Positions 43,693 to 52,955 of a DNA stretch of 64,000 nt are shown piece after piece. Positions within the stretch are counted from its first letter, which is position 1. Every line of letters starts with the position of its first letter. Below the pieces are notes generated by a model, which had not been told where the DNA came from, searched no databases, and worked only from the letters and a program-made list of their open reading frames with translations. The translations under genes and the position numbers were made by a program. The DNA is from Kribbella sp. NBC_01245 (GTDB lineage: Bacteria > Actinomycetota > Actinomycetes > Propionibacteriales > Kribbellaceae), in NCBI RefSeq assembly GCF_036226525.1, contig NZ_CP108487.1, forward strand, positions 6,758,001 through 6,822,000, read 5' to 3'.

Positions 43693-43787
43693 CTTTTCGT
43701 TCATTCGTCGGAATCCGCCCTCGCAGCACCGCGGACAGGTGCGGCAAAGCAGCGGGGGAGGGCGGATTCCGACGAATGAACGAAAAG
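43693..43787. repeat. Palindromic extragenic element E5
   Basis: Perfect 30-bp arms (43693-43722 and 43758-43787) with a 35-base loop. The arm core is CGTTCATTCGTCGGAAT, and the loop contains CCGCGGACAGGTGC. It lies between convergent genes, its right end touching the stop codon of the MocR gene. Confidence 0.93.
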
Positions 43788-45194
43788 TTATGCGTGCTGC
43801 CGGAGTAGGTCGGCGATGGTGGTGATGCCGCGTTTGATCGCATCCGCGTTGAGGTCGCCGAAGCCGAACACGATTGCCGGTGAACCCTGGTAGTTCGGTG
43901 ATGTGTAGCGGCCGAGTCCCTGCAGGCCGACGGAGCGCTGGGCCGCGGCGGCGATGAGCCCTGCCTCGTCGGCTGTCTCGCCGAGTCGCGCAAGGGCGTG
44001 GAAGCCGGCGGCGAGGCCGGTCAGCTCAAGGTTGGGCGCATGTTCGCCGATCGCCTCGACCAGTACGCCGCGCCGCGCGCCATAGACGCTCCTCATGCGG
44101 TGCAGATGGCGATCGAACCGGCCCGACTCGATCAACCTGGCCAGCGCCAACTGGTCGAGCGCCGGCGAGCCACGGTCGGATCGGTTCTTCTCCTCGGCGA
44201 TTCGCGCGACCAGACGCCGGGGCGCCAGCACCCACCCCAGTCTGATCGCGGGCGCGAGAGACTTGCTGACCGATCCGATGCTGACGACGTGATCCGCCGC
44301 GAGCCCCTGGAGCGATCCGACCGCCTGCTTGTCGTAGCGGAACTCCGAGTCGTAGTCGTCCTCGATCACCACCCCGTTCATCCGCTCGGCCCACCGCAAT
44401 AGCGCCAGCCGTCGCTCAGGGCTGAGGACCACACCGGTCGGGGTCTGGTGGGCCGGTGTGACGATGACCGCCGTTGCCTTCGTCCGAACGAGCTCATCCA
44501 CGACCAAGCCTTGGTCGTCAACGGGTACGAAGACCGGGGTCAGGCCGGCTCGTCGGACGAGAGTGTGCATGTCCTGGTGACCGGGATCCTCGACGGCGAC
44601 CGAGGTGAGGCCTTCGGCTCGCAGCGCGGCCAGGGTCAGCGCGATGCCCTGGGTGAACCCGCTGCAGATCACCAGGTCGTCCGCGCCCGCGAACGCGCCG
44701 CGCACACGTTGCAGGTATGCCGCGACGACGCATCGGAGCCGGATCGACCCCTGCGGATCGCCGTACCCCAGGTCCGTGGCAGAGGCCGTGCGGGTGGCTT
44801 CCCCGCAGGCCCACAACCAGTCGCGCGTTGGGAAGCTGTTGAGGTCTGGGCGTCCCGGTATGAAGTCGATCTCCATACGGGCGACGGGCGTGGGTTTTGA
44901 CAATGTTGTGACGGCCGATTGCGGGCTGAACGCGACCCGCGTCGCCGAGCCACCGAAGGCGCGCAGATAGCCCTCGGCCTCCAACTGCTCGTACGTCGCC
45001 TGCACCAGACCGCGCGAGACACCGAGGTCCGTCGCGAGTTTCCGGGACGAGGGCAGTCGCTCACCCGTTTGCAGACGACCTTCCCGGACCGCCGTACGTA
45101 ACGCGTTCTGTAATTGCGAACCCAACGTCTCGGGGCTCTGGCGATCCAGCCGGAGCAGGACGTCAGGGGTCAAACCGGACCACTCAACTGCCAT
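43788..45194 (-). CDS. MocR/PdxR-type GntR regulator with aminotransferase domain
   Basis: A 468-residue regulator. Residues 15-90 are a GntR winged helix (LQTGERLPSSRKLATDLGVS, QATYEQLEAEGYL). Residues 110-468 are a fold-type I aminotransferase domain with the PLP Lys in SIGSVSKSLAPAIRLGW and EDDYDSEFRYD upstream. It is divergent from the cupin gene at 45262, with a 67-base gap, so it may regulate that gene in response to a PLP-linked amine or vitamin B6. Confidence 0.92.
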   Translation of the reverse strand: MAVEWSGLTPDVLLRLDRQSPETLGSQLQNALRTAVREGRLQTGERLPSSRKLATDLGVSRGLVQATYEQLEAEGYLRAFGGSATRVAFSPQSAVTTLSKPTPVARMEIDFIPGRPDLNSFPTRDWLWACGEATRTASATDLGYGDPQGSIRLRCVVAAYLQRVRGAFAGADDLVICSGFTQGIALTLAALRAEGLTSVAVEDPGHQDMHTLVRRAGLTPVFVPVDDQGLVVDELVRTKATAVIVTPAHQTPTGVVLSPERRLALLRWAERMNGVVIEDDYDSEFRYDKQAVGSLQGLAADHVVSIGSVSKSLAPAIRLGWVLAPRRLVARIAEEKNRSDRGSPALDQLALARLIESGRFDRHLHRMRSVYGARRGVLVEAIGEHAPNLELTGLAAGFHALARLGETADEAGLIAAAAQRSVGLQGLGRYTSPNYQGSPAIVFGFGDLNADAIKRGITTIADLLRQHA

Positions 45195-45261
45195 GAAACT
45201 GGACCTTACACAGAGCCACCTGGCGAGCCTACGGTCAACTCAACCAACCGGAGGGACCACC

Positions 45262-45774
45262 ATGGAACAGCTGTACGCCGCGATCCGCGCCGCCACCCGG
45301 ATCCCGGCCGACTGGCAGCTCGTGGTCGACACTGTGGTCACCGACCTGAGCGGAAAGCTCCCCACGGCCGACGACGTCCTGCGGGCGGTCCCGGCCGAGG
45401 CGCGCCAAGGGAGTGACCGAAGCCAGGTGCTTCACGTCGAACCCGACGGCAGCTTCTCCGTTGTCGCGCTCATCTCCAGGCCCGGGCAAGCGACCAGCGT
45501 GCACGACCACACGACTTGGTGCGTCGTCGCGGTGGTCGCCGGCACCGAGTACGAGGAGCGGTTCAGCCTCGACGAGGGCGAGCGAACCCTGCTGCTGACG
45601 GGGACCCGCACCGACCAGGCAGGAGCGGTGAGCGGCTTCGCGCCTCCCGGCGACATCCACCGGGTGACGAACTCGGGCACGACGGTCGCCATCTCCCTGC
45701 ACGTGTACGGCACCGACATCGCCCGGATCGGCAACAGCGTGCGCCGCACGTACGACCTATCCATCGCCGTCTAG
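45262..45774 (+). CDS. Cysteine dioxygenase-type cupin protein
   Basis: A 170-residue cupin of the cysteine-dioxygenase-like family. The metal-binding motif is HDHTTWCVVAVVAGTEYEERF (two His and the downstream Glu region), with the third His at GDIHRVTN. It probably oxidises a thiol such as cysteine, though related thiol dioxygenases use other substrates. ATG 45262; the frame continues to 45193 inside the divergent gene's start. Divergent from a MocR regulator. Confidence 0.83.
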   Translation: MEQLYAAIRAATRIPADWQLVVDTVVTDLSGKLPTADDVLRAVPAEARQGSDRSQVLHVEPDGSFSVVALISRPGQATSVHDHTTWCVVAVVAGTEYEERFSLDEGERTLLLTGTRTDQAGAVSGFAPPGDIHRVTNSGTTVAISLHVYGTDIARIGNSVRRTYDLSIAV

Positions 45775-45777
45775 AAC

Positions 45778-45811
45778 AGCGCCGTACCCCGGGACAAAGG
45801 GGTACGGCGCT
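45778..45811. terminator. Bidirectional terminator between cupin and mutarotase genes
   Basis: A perfect 13-bp stem (AGCGCCGTACCCC and its complement at 45799-45811) with loop GGGACAAA lies between two convergent genes, four bases after one stop and seven from the other. Confidence 0.82.
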
Positions 45812-45817
45812 GCCGGT

Positions 45818-47023
45818 CTAGATGGTGCCGAAGGTGAAAGTGGTGGTGGAGCGGAAGGTTTGGCCGGGGCGGAGCACGGTGGACGGGAAGTTCGGGTGGT
45901 TGGGGGAGTCCGGGAAGTGCTGGGTTTCCAGGCAGAACGCGTCGCCTTGGCGGTACGACTTGCCGCCGATGCCCTGGAACGAGCCGTCCAGGAAGTTGCC
46001 CGTGTAAACCTGCACGCCGGGCTCGGTGGTGTGCACGGTCACCGAGCGGCCGCTGTCCGGTTCCCAGGCCCGGGCAGCGAGGCGTACGCCGTCCTTACCG
46101 GCCTCGCCTAGCACGAAGTTATGGTCGTACCCGCGACCGATCACCAGCTGCGGATGGTCGTCCCGAATGCGCGCGCCGATCGCGGTCGGCCTGCGGAAGT
46201 CGAACGGCGTACCCGTGACCGGGGCGATCTGGCCGGTCGGAATCAGCGTCGCGTCGACCGGTGTGTAGGCGGGCGCGTTCAGCTGCAGGATGTGGTCGTC
46301 GATCGAGCCCGAACCCTCACCACCGAGGTTGAAGTAGACGTGGTTGGTCAGGTTCAGCACGGTCGCCTTGTCGGTGACCGCGTGGTAGTCGATGTTCAGC
46401 CGATTGGCCTTGTCCAGCGTGTACGTCACGGTGCTGGTCAGTTTGCCGGGATAGCCCATCTCGCCGTCCGGGCTGACGTACGTGAAGGTGACACCGATCG
46501 CCGTATCGGTGCGCACGACCTTGGCCTGCCAGACCTTCTTGTCGAAGCCGATCGTGCCGCCGTGCAGGCTGTTCGGCCCGTTGTTGATCGGCAGTTGGTA
46601 CGTCTTGCCGTCCAAGGTGAACTGGCCTTTGGCGATCCGGTTGCCATACCGGCCGACGGTCGAACCGAAGTACGGGCTGAGCGCGGCGTAGTCCTCGAGG
46701 TTGTCGAAACCGAGGCTGATGTTCTTCTTCCGGCCGCGCCGGTCCGGCGTCTCGATCCGCTGCAGGGTTGCGCCCCAGGTCAGCATCGAGATCGTCACCC
46801 GGCCGTTGGTGAAGGTATAGACGTCGACCTGTTCGCCGGCCGGCGTTCTGCCGAAGACCTTCTTGCTGATCTCGAGCCGGCCGTGACCGATGCCTTCGGA
46901 TGCTGAAGAGCTGGTGGAGCTGGTGGCGCTGGCGGTTTGCTGCAGAGCCCCGGCGGCTGCGGCACTGAGGCCGATGGCCCCTGCGGTCCGGAGCACCTGG
47001 CGGCGGGGCAGATTGTCTGACAT
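45818..47023 (-). CDS. Exported aldose 1-epimerase (galactose mutarotase)
   Basis: A 401-residue enzyme interconverting sugar anomers. A twin-arginine-like signal (LPRRQVLRTAGAIGLSAAAA) directs export. The mutarotase core has YFGSTVGRYGNRIAKGQF, NNGPNSLHGGTIGFDKKVW with the catalytic His, TNHVYFNLGGEG, and the late catalytic Glu region LETQHFPDSPN. Its extracytoplasmic location fits handling of sugars released by secreted glycosidases such as the GH3 at 48766. Confidence 0.92.
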   Translation of the reverse strand: MSDNLPRRQVLRTAGAIGLSAAAAGALQQTASATSSTSSSASEGIGHGRLEISKKVFGRTPAGEQVDVYTFTNGRVTISMLTWGATLQRIETPDRRGRKKNISLGFDNLEDYAALSPYFGSTVGRYGNRIAKGQFTLDGKTYQLPINNGPNSLHGGTIGFDKKVWQAKVVRTDTAIGVTFTYVSPDGEMGYPGKLTSTVTYTLDKANRLNIDYHAVTDKATVLNLTNHVYFNLGGEGSGSIDDHILQLNAPAYTPVDATLIPTGQIAPVTGTPFDFRRPTAIGARIRDDHPQLVIGRGYDHNFVLGEAGKDGVRLAARAWEPDSGRSVTVHTTEPGVQVYTGNFLDGSFQGIGGKSYRQGDAFCLETQHFPDSPNHPNFPSTVLRPGQTFRSTTTFTFGTI

Positions 47024-47180
47024 GACTTCCCCTCACTCACTTGTCATCTGGCGCTGTGTCGGCTGACGGTTGGTGGGATCGTTTCCACCACCGACCCGGC
47101 AGCCTAACCACGCGACTAGAGTGTTTGGAATAGTTGGCAACCGTCCGAATTCGTCCGATCACTGTCTACACCTGTAGATC

Positions 47181-47240
47181 GTGACCGGATCCGTCCGGTG
47201 CCGGGCCTGATGGTGTCTACCTCCGGCCCGATCCGGTCAC
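47181..47240 (+). promoter_or_regulatory. Long hairpin before the isochorismatase-like gene
   Basis: GTGACCGGATC (47181-47191) pairs perfectly with 47230-47240, and a nested CGGGCC/GGCCCG extends the stem. It ends 13 bases before the ATG at 47254. It could be an operator or a leader hairpin covering the ribosome site. Confidence 0.4.
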
Positions 47241-47253
47241 GCAGACTCGTGCC

Positions 47254-47856
47254 ATGAGCACAGCTTTGATCGTCATCGACGTCCAGGAGTCCTTCCGTCA
47301 ACGGCCCAACTGGGTCAGCACGAACCGGCCCGACATCGCCGACCGAGTCGGTCGCCTGGTAGACGCCTCGCGCGAGCGTGGTGACGAGGTGGTCTGGATC
47401 CTGCACAACGAGCCCGGCGCCGGCGGCGTCTTCGATCCGGCCAGCGGCTTCGTTGAATTGATGGACGGACTCAAGCCGCTAGAGGGCGAGCCCGTTCTCA
47501 ACAAGACTGCCCACAACGCCTTTACCACAACGAATCTCCAGCAGTACCTCACCCAGCGCGGCGTCCACGAAGTGGTCATCTGCGGCATCCGGACCGAGCA
47601 GTGCTGTGAGACCACCGCACGCGTCGCGTCGGACCTCGGCTACGAGGTGGTGTTCGTCACCGAGGCCACCGCGACCACGCCGCTGCCGCATTGGGAGGCG
47701 CCGGCCGGACGCAGCCACGCGGAGGAACTGGCCGATCCCAAGACGCTCACACCCGAGGTCGTCACCGAGCGCACGGAGTACGCCCTGGCAGGCCGATTCG
47801 CCACCATCCGGTCACTAGATGAGATGACGAATCGCGTTCGCGAAGCCGTGGCATGA
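47254..47856 (+). CDS. Isochorismatase-like cysteine hydrolase
   Basis: A 200-residue hydrolase of the isochorismatase/nicotinamidase superfamily. It shows ALIVIDVQESF (catalytic Asp), a Lys in LNKTAHNAF, and the catalytic Cys in CGIRTEQCCETTAR. The substrate is probably an amide or carbamate. It is followed after 10 bases by a GlxA-type regulator, which probably senses the same compound. A long hairpin precedes the start. Confidence 0.9.
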   Translation: MSTALIVIDVQESFRQRPNWVSTNRPDIADRVGRLVDASRERGDEVVWILHNEPGAGGVFDPASGFVELMDGLKPLEGEPVLNKTAHNAFTTTNLQQYLTQRGVHEVVICGIRTEQCCETTARVASDLGYEVVFVTEATATTPLPHWEAPAGRSHAEELADPKTLTPEVVTERTEYALAGRFATIRSLDEMTNRVREAVA

Positions 47857-47866
47857 TGACCGGATC

Positions 47867-48769
47867 ATGACCCGAGTCGTCTTCGTCCTGGTGCCCGGCC
47901 TGCACCTCCTGGACCTCGCCGGACCGGCCCAGGTGTTCGCCACCGGCCGGGACTTCGGCCTCGGCTACGACCTGACGTACGTCGCGGAGCAGCCGGAAGT
48001 CGGTACGGCACAAGGCCTTCCGGTCAGCGCCGAGACCGAATGGCCGGCGCTGTCCCGCAACGACCTGGTCGTCGTACCGGGCTGGCGTTCGCAGAAGCTC
48101 TCGCGAGATGCGCCCTTTGGCGAGGCCTTCGCGCAGCGGGTGCGTGCGCATCACGCGGCGGGCGGTTCGGTGGCCAGCGTGTGTTCGGGCGCGGACGCGC
48201 TTGGGCGATGTGGCTTGCTCGATGGCCGGCGCTATACGACGCATCACGACCTGGCCGACGAGATGGCCGCGCGTTATCCGAAGGCCTCGATCGTGCGCGA
48301 TGTGCTGTACGTCGAGGACGATCGCGTCATCACGTCCGCCGGGATCGCGAGTGGTATCGACCTCGCGCTGCACCTGGTGGCGGTGGCGCATGGCGCGGAA
48401 GCCGCGGCCCGGATCGCGCGGGAAATGGTCGTTTACGCGCGGCGTAATGGCGATGAGCAGCAGGCCAGCGCGATGTTGCGGCATCGCGGTCATCTGAGCG
48501 ATCTGGCCCACCGGGTGCAGGATGTGATCGACCGCCGGTACGCCGATCGCCTGCTGCTGGCAGACCTTGCGGCCGCAGCAGGCGTCAGCGAACGGACCCT
48601 GACGCGCATCTTCACGACCGCGACAGGCCTTACGCCGTTGCGCTACCAGCAACTCCTCAGGTTGGAGCGGGCCGAGAACTTGATCGGCCATGGCGACACG
48701 GTGGAGGCGGCGGCACGGGCTGTCGGTTTCGAGGACGCCCGCATGCTCCGCCGCCTCCGCGCGCGTTAG
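47867..48769 (+). CDS. GlxA-family AraC regulator with DJ-1/PfpI domain
   Basis: A 300-residue regulator. The DJ-1-like N-terminal domain includes FVLVPGLHLLDLAGPAQVFA and ASVCSGADALGRCGLL with the elbow Cys. The AraC HTH at about 205-300 contains LLADLAAAAGVSERTLTRIF and DTVEAAARAVGFEDARMLRR, ending abruptly without the usual tail. Co-transcribed with the isochorismatase-like gene. Its stop overlaps the convergent GH3 gene by four bases. Confidence 0.9.
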   Translation: MTRVVFVLVPGLHLLDLAGPAQVFATGRDFGLGYDLTYVAEQPEVGTAQGLPVSAETEWPALSRNDLVVVPGWRSQKLSRDAPFGEAFAQRVRAHHAAGGSVASVCSGADALGRCGLLDGRRYTTHHDLADEMAARYPKASIVRDVLYVEDDRVITSAGIASGIDLALHLVAVAHGAEAAARIAREMVVYARRNGDEQQASAMLRHRGHLSDLAHRVQDVIDRRYADRLLLADLAAAAGVSERTLTRIFTTATGLTPLRYQQLLRLERAENLIGHGDTVEAAARAVGFEDARMLRRLRAR

Positions 48770-51700
48770 CTCCGGTAGGCCGTCGCCAACTTGGTCACGG
48801 CACCACTCAGGTCACCCGTCAGCAGCAAGTGCTCCGCGTCAGAGGTGAGCTTCGACCGGACCTCGGTGTGGTTCTGGCCGAGCTTGTTCTGGGCGATCCA
48901 CCTCGCGGCGGTCACCACCGCGTCCCCATCGGCGTACGAGTCGATCTTCGTTCGCTGCAAGTGCTTCCCGGCCTGTGCGAGCAGTGGGAAGACGGCGGGT
49001 GAACTGGCCCAATTCTTCGACCGAAGAGCCAGCTCGATGTACACGACCGCGGCCAGCGCATCGGGGGAGTACCGGCCCTTACGCAGCAGGGAGTTCTTGG
49101 CATCGGTCAATGCCTTGCGCGCCGCCGCCTCGGTGGTCAGACCCCAGCCGTACGGGAACTGCGGGTCGTACGACGCGTCGCCCACGTTCATCGCCGCCTG
49201 CGCCTCGGACTTCGGCCAGGTGACGGGCAGCCGCCCACTGAACGCACGCTTGCCGAACAGTACGTCGGCCACACCCGCGCCTTCCGTACCAGGCAGCCAG
49301 GACGCGACCAGGGCGTCGATCTCGGCGACCTGGTCCGCGATGACCTGCGGACGTCCCGACACCACCAGCACCGCGCACTTGGTCGCGGCGCAGACCTTCG
49401 TGATGGCGGCCTTGTCGGCATCCGTCAGCAACAGGTCGTGCCCGTTGCCGACATCGCCGATGCCTTCCGCATAAGGCCGTTCGCCGACCACGACGATACC
49501 GACGTCGTGGCCCTCGATCGGTGCCGAGGCGTCCTGGCTGAAGGTGGCATCCGGCACGACCTGCTTGATGCCGTCGAGAATGCTCGTCCCGGTGGTCGTC
49601 TTACCGGAACCACCCTGCCAGCTGATCGACCAGCCGCCGAGTTGGTTGCCGAGGTCGTCGGCGTTGCTGCCGGCAACATAAACCTTCGAGGTCGTTGCCA
49701 ACGGCAACACGTTGCCCTCGTTCTTCAACAACACCTGAGACTTCGCGGCGGCCTCGCGTGCGACGGCCCGGTGGGCGGCCGAACCGATCTCGGCGATGTG
49801 GGTGCGATCCGTCGTCGGCTGCTCGAACAGGCCGAGCCGGAACTTCTGCACCAGGATCCGCTTGACCGCGTCGTCGACCCGGCTCTGCGCGACCCGGCCG
49901 GCCTTGACCTCGTCGATCAAAGTGGTGACGAACGTCTGGTAGGCGGTCGGCACCATGATCATGTCGAGCCCGGCGTTGATCGACGTACGGACATCACTCG
50001 CGTAGTCGCCCGGCAGTTGGTCGATCGCCTGCCAGTCGCTGATGACGAAACCCTCGAAGCCCATCCGGTCTTTGAGCACGCCGTTGATCAGCTCGGTGTT
50101 GCCGTGCATCTTCACCGGGCCCTGGTCATCGCCGATGATGTCGACACTCGAGTACGACGGCATCACCGTGCCGACGCCCAGGTCGACCGACGTCTGGAAC
50201 GGGTCGAGGTGGATCGCCTCCAGCTCCGCGCGAGTCACCTCGGTGATGCCCTGGTCGATCTTGTACGCGCCGGTGGTCGACGAGCCGTACTTCGTGCCGC
50301 CGTCACCCGCGAAGTGCTTGGCGCTCGCGAGCACCTTCGTGTTCTGGTTCAGCTGGCTGCCGTTGGCCTTGCCCTGCATCCCCTCGATGACGGTCGCCAT
50401 CGACTTCACCAGCGCCGGGTCCTCGCCGTACGACTCGTAGACGCGGCCCCAGCGGTCGTCGCGGGTGACACACAGGCAGGGCGCGAAGTTCCACGGAATA
50501 CCCGTCGCGCGGATCTCCGTTGCTGAGACGACGCCGGTCCGGCGGGACAGCTCGGGATCACGCGTCGCACCCATACCGATGTTGTGCGGCAGGATCGTCG
50601 CGCCGATCACGTTGTTGTGCCCATGCACGCCGTCGACGCCGTAGATGATCGGGATCTGCAGGCGAGCGGCCTTCGCGCTCAGCTGGAAGTTGTCGATCAT
50701 GTTGGCCCACGACTCGGGCGTGTTCGGATTCGGAACCGAGCCGCCGCCGGACAACAACGAGCCGAGTCCGTACGTCGCGAGGTCGCTGCGGGAGCGCAGG
50801 GCATTCCGCTCGGCCTGGGTCATCTGGCCGGCCTTCTCCTCCAGCGTCATCCGCTTGAGCAGGTCGTCGACGCGCTTCTTCACCGGGAGCCGCTTGTCCA
50901 GGTACGGCAGGTCGTGCGCGTTGATCACCACCTGCGGTGTCGCGGTGGGTGCCTTCGCGCCGGTGACGATCAGCTCGACGGGAATGGTCTCGGCCGTCTC
51001 CGCCGACTCGTCCTTCTTGGTCACCACGGTCACGGTCTGCGCCGTACCTGACGCCGTACCGGCCGCGAACGTGATCGTCCCGTTCGTCGCCGAATAGTCG
51101 GTCGCGCCCGCCGTACCCGTGCCGGTGTTGTACTCGACCGTCACCGGCTCATCCAGCGGTACGGCGCCCGTGGTGTTGACGGCGATCTTGACCTGCGCCG
51201 AGTCGCCCTCCTTGACCGGGTAGACCGACGCGTCGGTCGTGACGCTCGCCTTCAGCGCCGGATCCGCCTTGCCGAACACCTCGACCTGGTCGATCTGGAA
51301 CTCACCGGGCGAACCTCCCGGCATCGTGAAGGCGTAACCCCACATCTGGGTCAGGTTGAGGATCTGGTCGATGCCACCGACGGGCTGGTAGTCGCTGCGA
51401 TAGACGAGTTCGCTGAACGGGATCTCGACCAGATGCCAGCCCTGCCAGTCATCGGTGAACGAGGTGTTCCAGAGCTCGGTGGCGTCCGCGTTGGCGCCGC
51501 CGTCCTTGACCTCGAAGAAGATCCGCTTGCCGGAACCGGGCGGCAGGGGTGCGGTGTTCTGGCCGTACCACCAGAAGCGGATGCCCTTGTGGCCGGACCA
51601 GTTGCCCGGGTTCTCGTTGAACGTGACGTGGTGGCTGAAACCACCCCAGCCGCTGATGTTGTACTTGCCCGCGAGCACCTTCTCGCCCTGCGGCGCATCA

Positions 51701-52017
51701 GGTCGCGCCTGCAGCTCGAGCGTGGGCGGGTCGTCCGCGTCACTACCCCAGTTGAACAGCCCGATCGGCGGCGTCCCCAGCGGCTCGGCCCCCTCGAACT
51801 GCGCCAACGCGATCGGCGCCGGCTCATCCGCACTCACACCTTGCGCACGGACACCTCGCGCGCTCTGGCCTTGCTGCGCGCCTTGGCCGTCGGCGGTCGC
51901 TTGAGACGCCACTCCAAGCGGGAGCAACCCGGCCACCAGAGCCGCGCTGGTCACCACCGCCATCCGTGGTCCGGACCTCATCCGGGGCTGCGAACGTTTA
52001 CCTGGCCACCTGAGCAT
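48766..52017 (-). CDS. Secreted multidomain glycoside hydrolase family 3 (beta-glucosidase type)
   Basis: A 1083-residue secreted enzyme. A signal peptide spans about 1-42. A carbohydrate-binding CBM11/CIA30-like domain spans about 65-250 (GGFSHHVTFNENPGNWSG, IDQVEVFG), and a Calx-beta-like domain about 255-370. The GH3 N-domain spans about 375-690 (IIYGVDGVHGHNNV, KHFAGDGGTKYGS, nucleophile Asp in GFVISDWQAID), followed by the GH3 C-domain (VARFAAAKSQVLLKNEG-like region, GVADVLFGKRAFSGRLPVTWP). The last 100 residues form a helical FIVAR-like module. It probably releases glucose from beta-glucans outside the cell. Convergent overlap with the 47867 gene. Confidence 0.9.
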   Translation of the reverse strand: MLRWPGKRSQPRMRSGPRMAVVTSAALVAGLLPLGVASQATADGQGAQQGQSARGVRAQGVSADEPAPIALAQFEGAEPLGTPPIGLFNWGSDADDPPTLELQARPDAPQGEKVLAGKYNISGWGGFSHHVTFNENPGNWSGHKGIRFWWYGQNTAPLPPGSGKRIFFEVKDGGANADATELWNTSFTDDWQGWHLVEIPFSELVYRSDYQPVGGIDQILNLTQMWGYAFTMPGGSPGEFQIDQVEVFGKADPALKASVTTDASVYPVKEGDSAQVKIAVNTTGAVPLDEPVTVEYNTGTGTAGATDYSATNGTITFAAGTASGTAQTVTVVTKKDESAETAETIPVELIVTGAKAPTATPQVVINAHDLPYLDKRLPVKKRVDDLLKRMTLEEKAGQMTQAERNALRSRSDLATYGLGSLLSGGGSVPNPNTPESWANMIDNFQLSAKAARLQIPIIYGVDGVHGHNNVIGATILPHNIGMGATRDPELSRRTGVVSATEIRATGIPWNFAPCLCVTRDDRWGRVYESYGEDPALVKSMATVIEGMQGKANGSQLNQNTKVLASAKHFAGDGGTKYGSSTTGAYKIDQGITEVTRAELEAIHLDPFQTSVDLGVGTVMPSYSSVDIIGDDQGPVKMHGNTELINGVLKDRMGFEGFVISDWQAIDQLPGDYASDVRTSINAGLDMIMVPTAYQTFVTTLIDEVKAGRVAQSRVDDAVKRILVQKFRLGLFEQPTTDRTHIAEIGSAAHRAVAREAAAKSQVLLKNEGNVLPLATTSKVYVAGSNADDLGNQLGGWSISWQGGSGKTTTGTSILDGIKQVVPDATFSQDASAPIEGHDVGIVVVGERPYAEGIGDVGNGHDLLLTDADKAAITKVCAATKCAVLVVSGRPQVIADQVAEIDALVASWLPGTEGAGVADVLFGKRAFSGRLPVTWPKSEAQAAMNVGDASYDPQFPYGWGLTTEAAARKALTDAKNSLLRKGRYSPDALAAVVYIELALRSKNWASSPAVFPLLAQAGKHLQRTKIDSYADGDAVVTAARWIAQNKLGQNHTEVRSKLTSDAEHLLLTGDLSGAVTKLATAYRS

Positions 52018-52247
52018 GGCGACTCCTCATTCCATCGGGCGGTACGCCGGCACGCTCTGTCTGCCCCCGATCCGGCCCGCGCCCACCCTCCCGGGTCATC
52101 GCGGCCCACCTGGATCCGTTCGATCGCATGCCAACGGCAGCACGGGCCTCACCCACGCCGCGCCCGATGCTCACCACTGGCGCCACCCCCGGTCAATACC
52201 CCACCGGTTCCGGAACTAGAGCGCTCTCACCCCTCGGACCTTCTTTT

Positions 52248-52273
52248 GTGCGTTCATCGGTCCCAAATCGCCC
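52248..52273. repeat. Degenerate left arm of split palindromic element E6
   Basis: These 26 bases (core GCGTTCATCGGTCCC) match the expected left arm of the element family at 19 of 26 positions and are followed by the loop-type sequence CCGCGGACCTGG. The matching right arm lies at 52921. The remainder of the 339-base gap 52018-52356 shows nothing else I can assign apart from promoter space for two divergent genes. Confidence 0.5.
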
Positions 52274-52356
52274 TCTCCTGCCCGCGGACCTGGCGGTCCG
52301 CCCGGCCAACGGCAACCAGCCGACTGCGCGGTCCGTGTGTCCGGGAGACTGCCGCC

Positions 52357-52896
52357 ATGGAGATCGCGTGGCAGTGGCGGGAGATTGAGAAGGCATTGGA
52401 GTCGGCGCCGGTGGTTCGGGCGGCACTTGGCGCGCCTGCGACCGAGGCGGAGCTGGACCAGTGGGCGGGGGCGATCGGTCAGCCTTTGCCGGACCAGTTG
52501 CGCGAGCTCTACCAGGGGCACAACGGCACGCCGCGCGACGTCCGGGATTCGTCGCGCTTCTCGTTCGTCGGGAACTGGTACCCGATTCCCATCTCGTACG
52601 CGATCGAGAAATACGTGTGGCTCGGTTGGCTGACGGAGGCCTACGGCATCCCGCGGGTGATTCCGTTCGCGGAGGACATCTCGGGCTGCTATCTGGCCAT
52701 CTCGAGCGACACCGGGCGCCGCGAGGTGCTCGACTGTTTCAACGACGGACCTCCTCATCACGGTTTCCACGATGTGGAGGCGTTGATGGCGGAGACGGTG
52801 GTCGGGTTGCGGGGCTGGCATCCGGAAGAGCGCGCGGACTTCCCGGATGGCGGACTCCACTGGGTCAGCCGTTTATGGGATGAGGACGACGACTAG
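52357..52896 (+). CDS. SMI1/KNR4 family protein
   Basis: A 179-residue cytoplasmic protein of the SMI1/KNR4 (SUKH) family. It has the conserved ATEAELDQWAGAIGQPLPDQLRELYQGHNG start and the later VIPFAEDISGCYLAIS strand region. Members are often immunity proteins against secreted toxins, but many are stand-alone; no toxin gene is seen beside it. The gene sits between the two halves of palindromic element E6. Confidence 0.85.
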   Translation: MEIAWQWREIEKALESAPVVRAALGAPATEAELDQWAGAIGQPLPDQLRELYQGHNGTPRDVRDSSRFSFVGNWYPIPISYAIEKYVWLGWLTEAYGIPRVIPFAEDISGCYLAISSDTGRREVLDCFNDGPPHHGFHDVEALMAETVVGLRGWHPEERADFPDGGLHWVSRLWDEDDD

Positions 52897-52920
52897 GCCG
52901 GTGCTCGGAGGGGCCGGTTG

Positions 52921-52946
52921 GGGCGGATTCCGACGAATGAACGCAA
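52921..52946. repeat. Intact right arm of split palindromic element E6
   Basis: These 26 bases (GGGCGGATTCCGACGAATGA plus ACGCAA) are identical to the right-arm core of E2. No complementary arm lies within 100 bases; the nearest left-type arm is at 52248, across the SMI1/KNR4 gene. Confidence 0.75.
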
Positions 52947-52955
52947 GAAGCCAGA

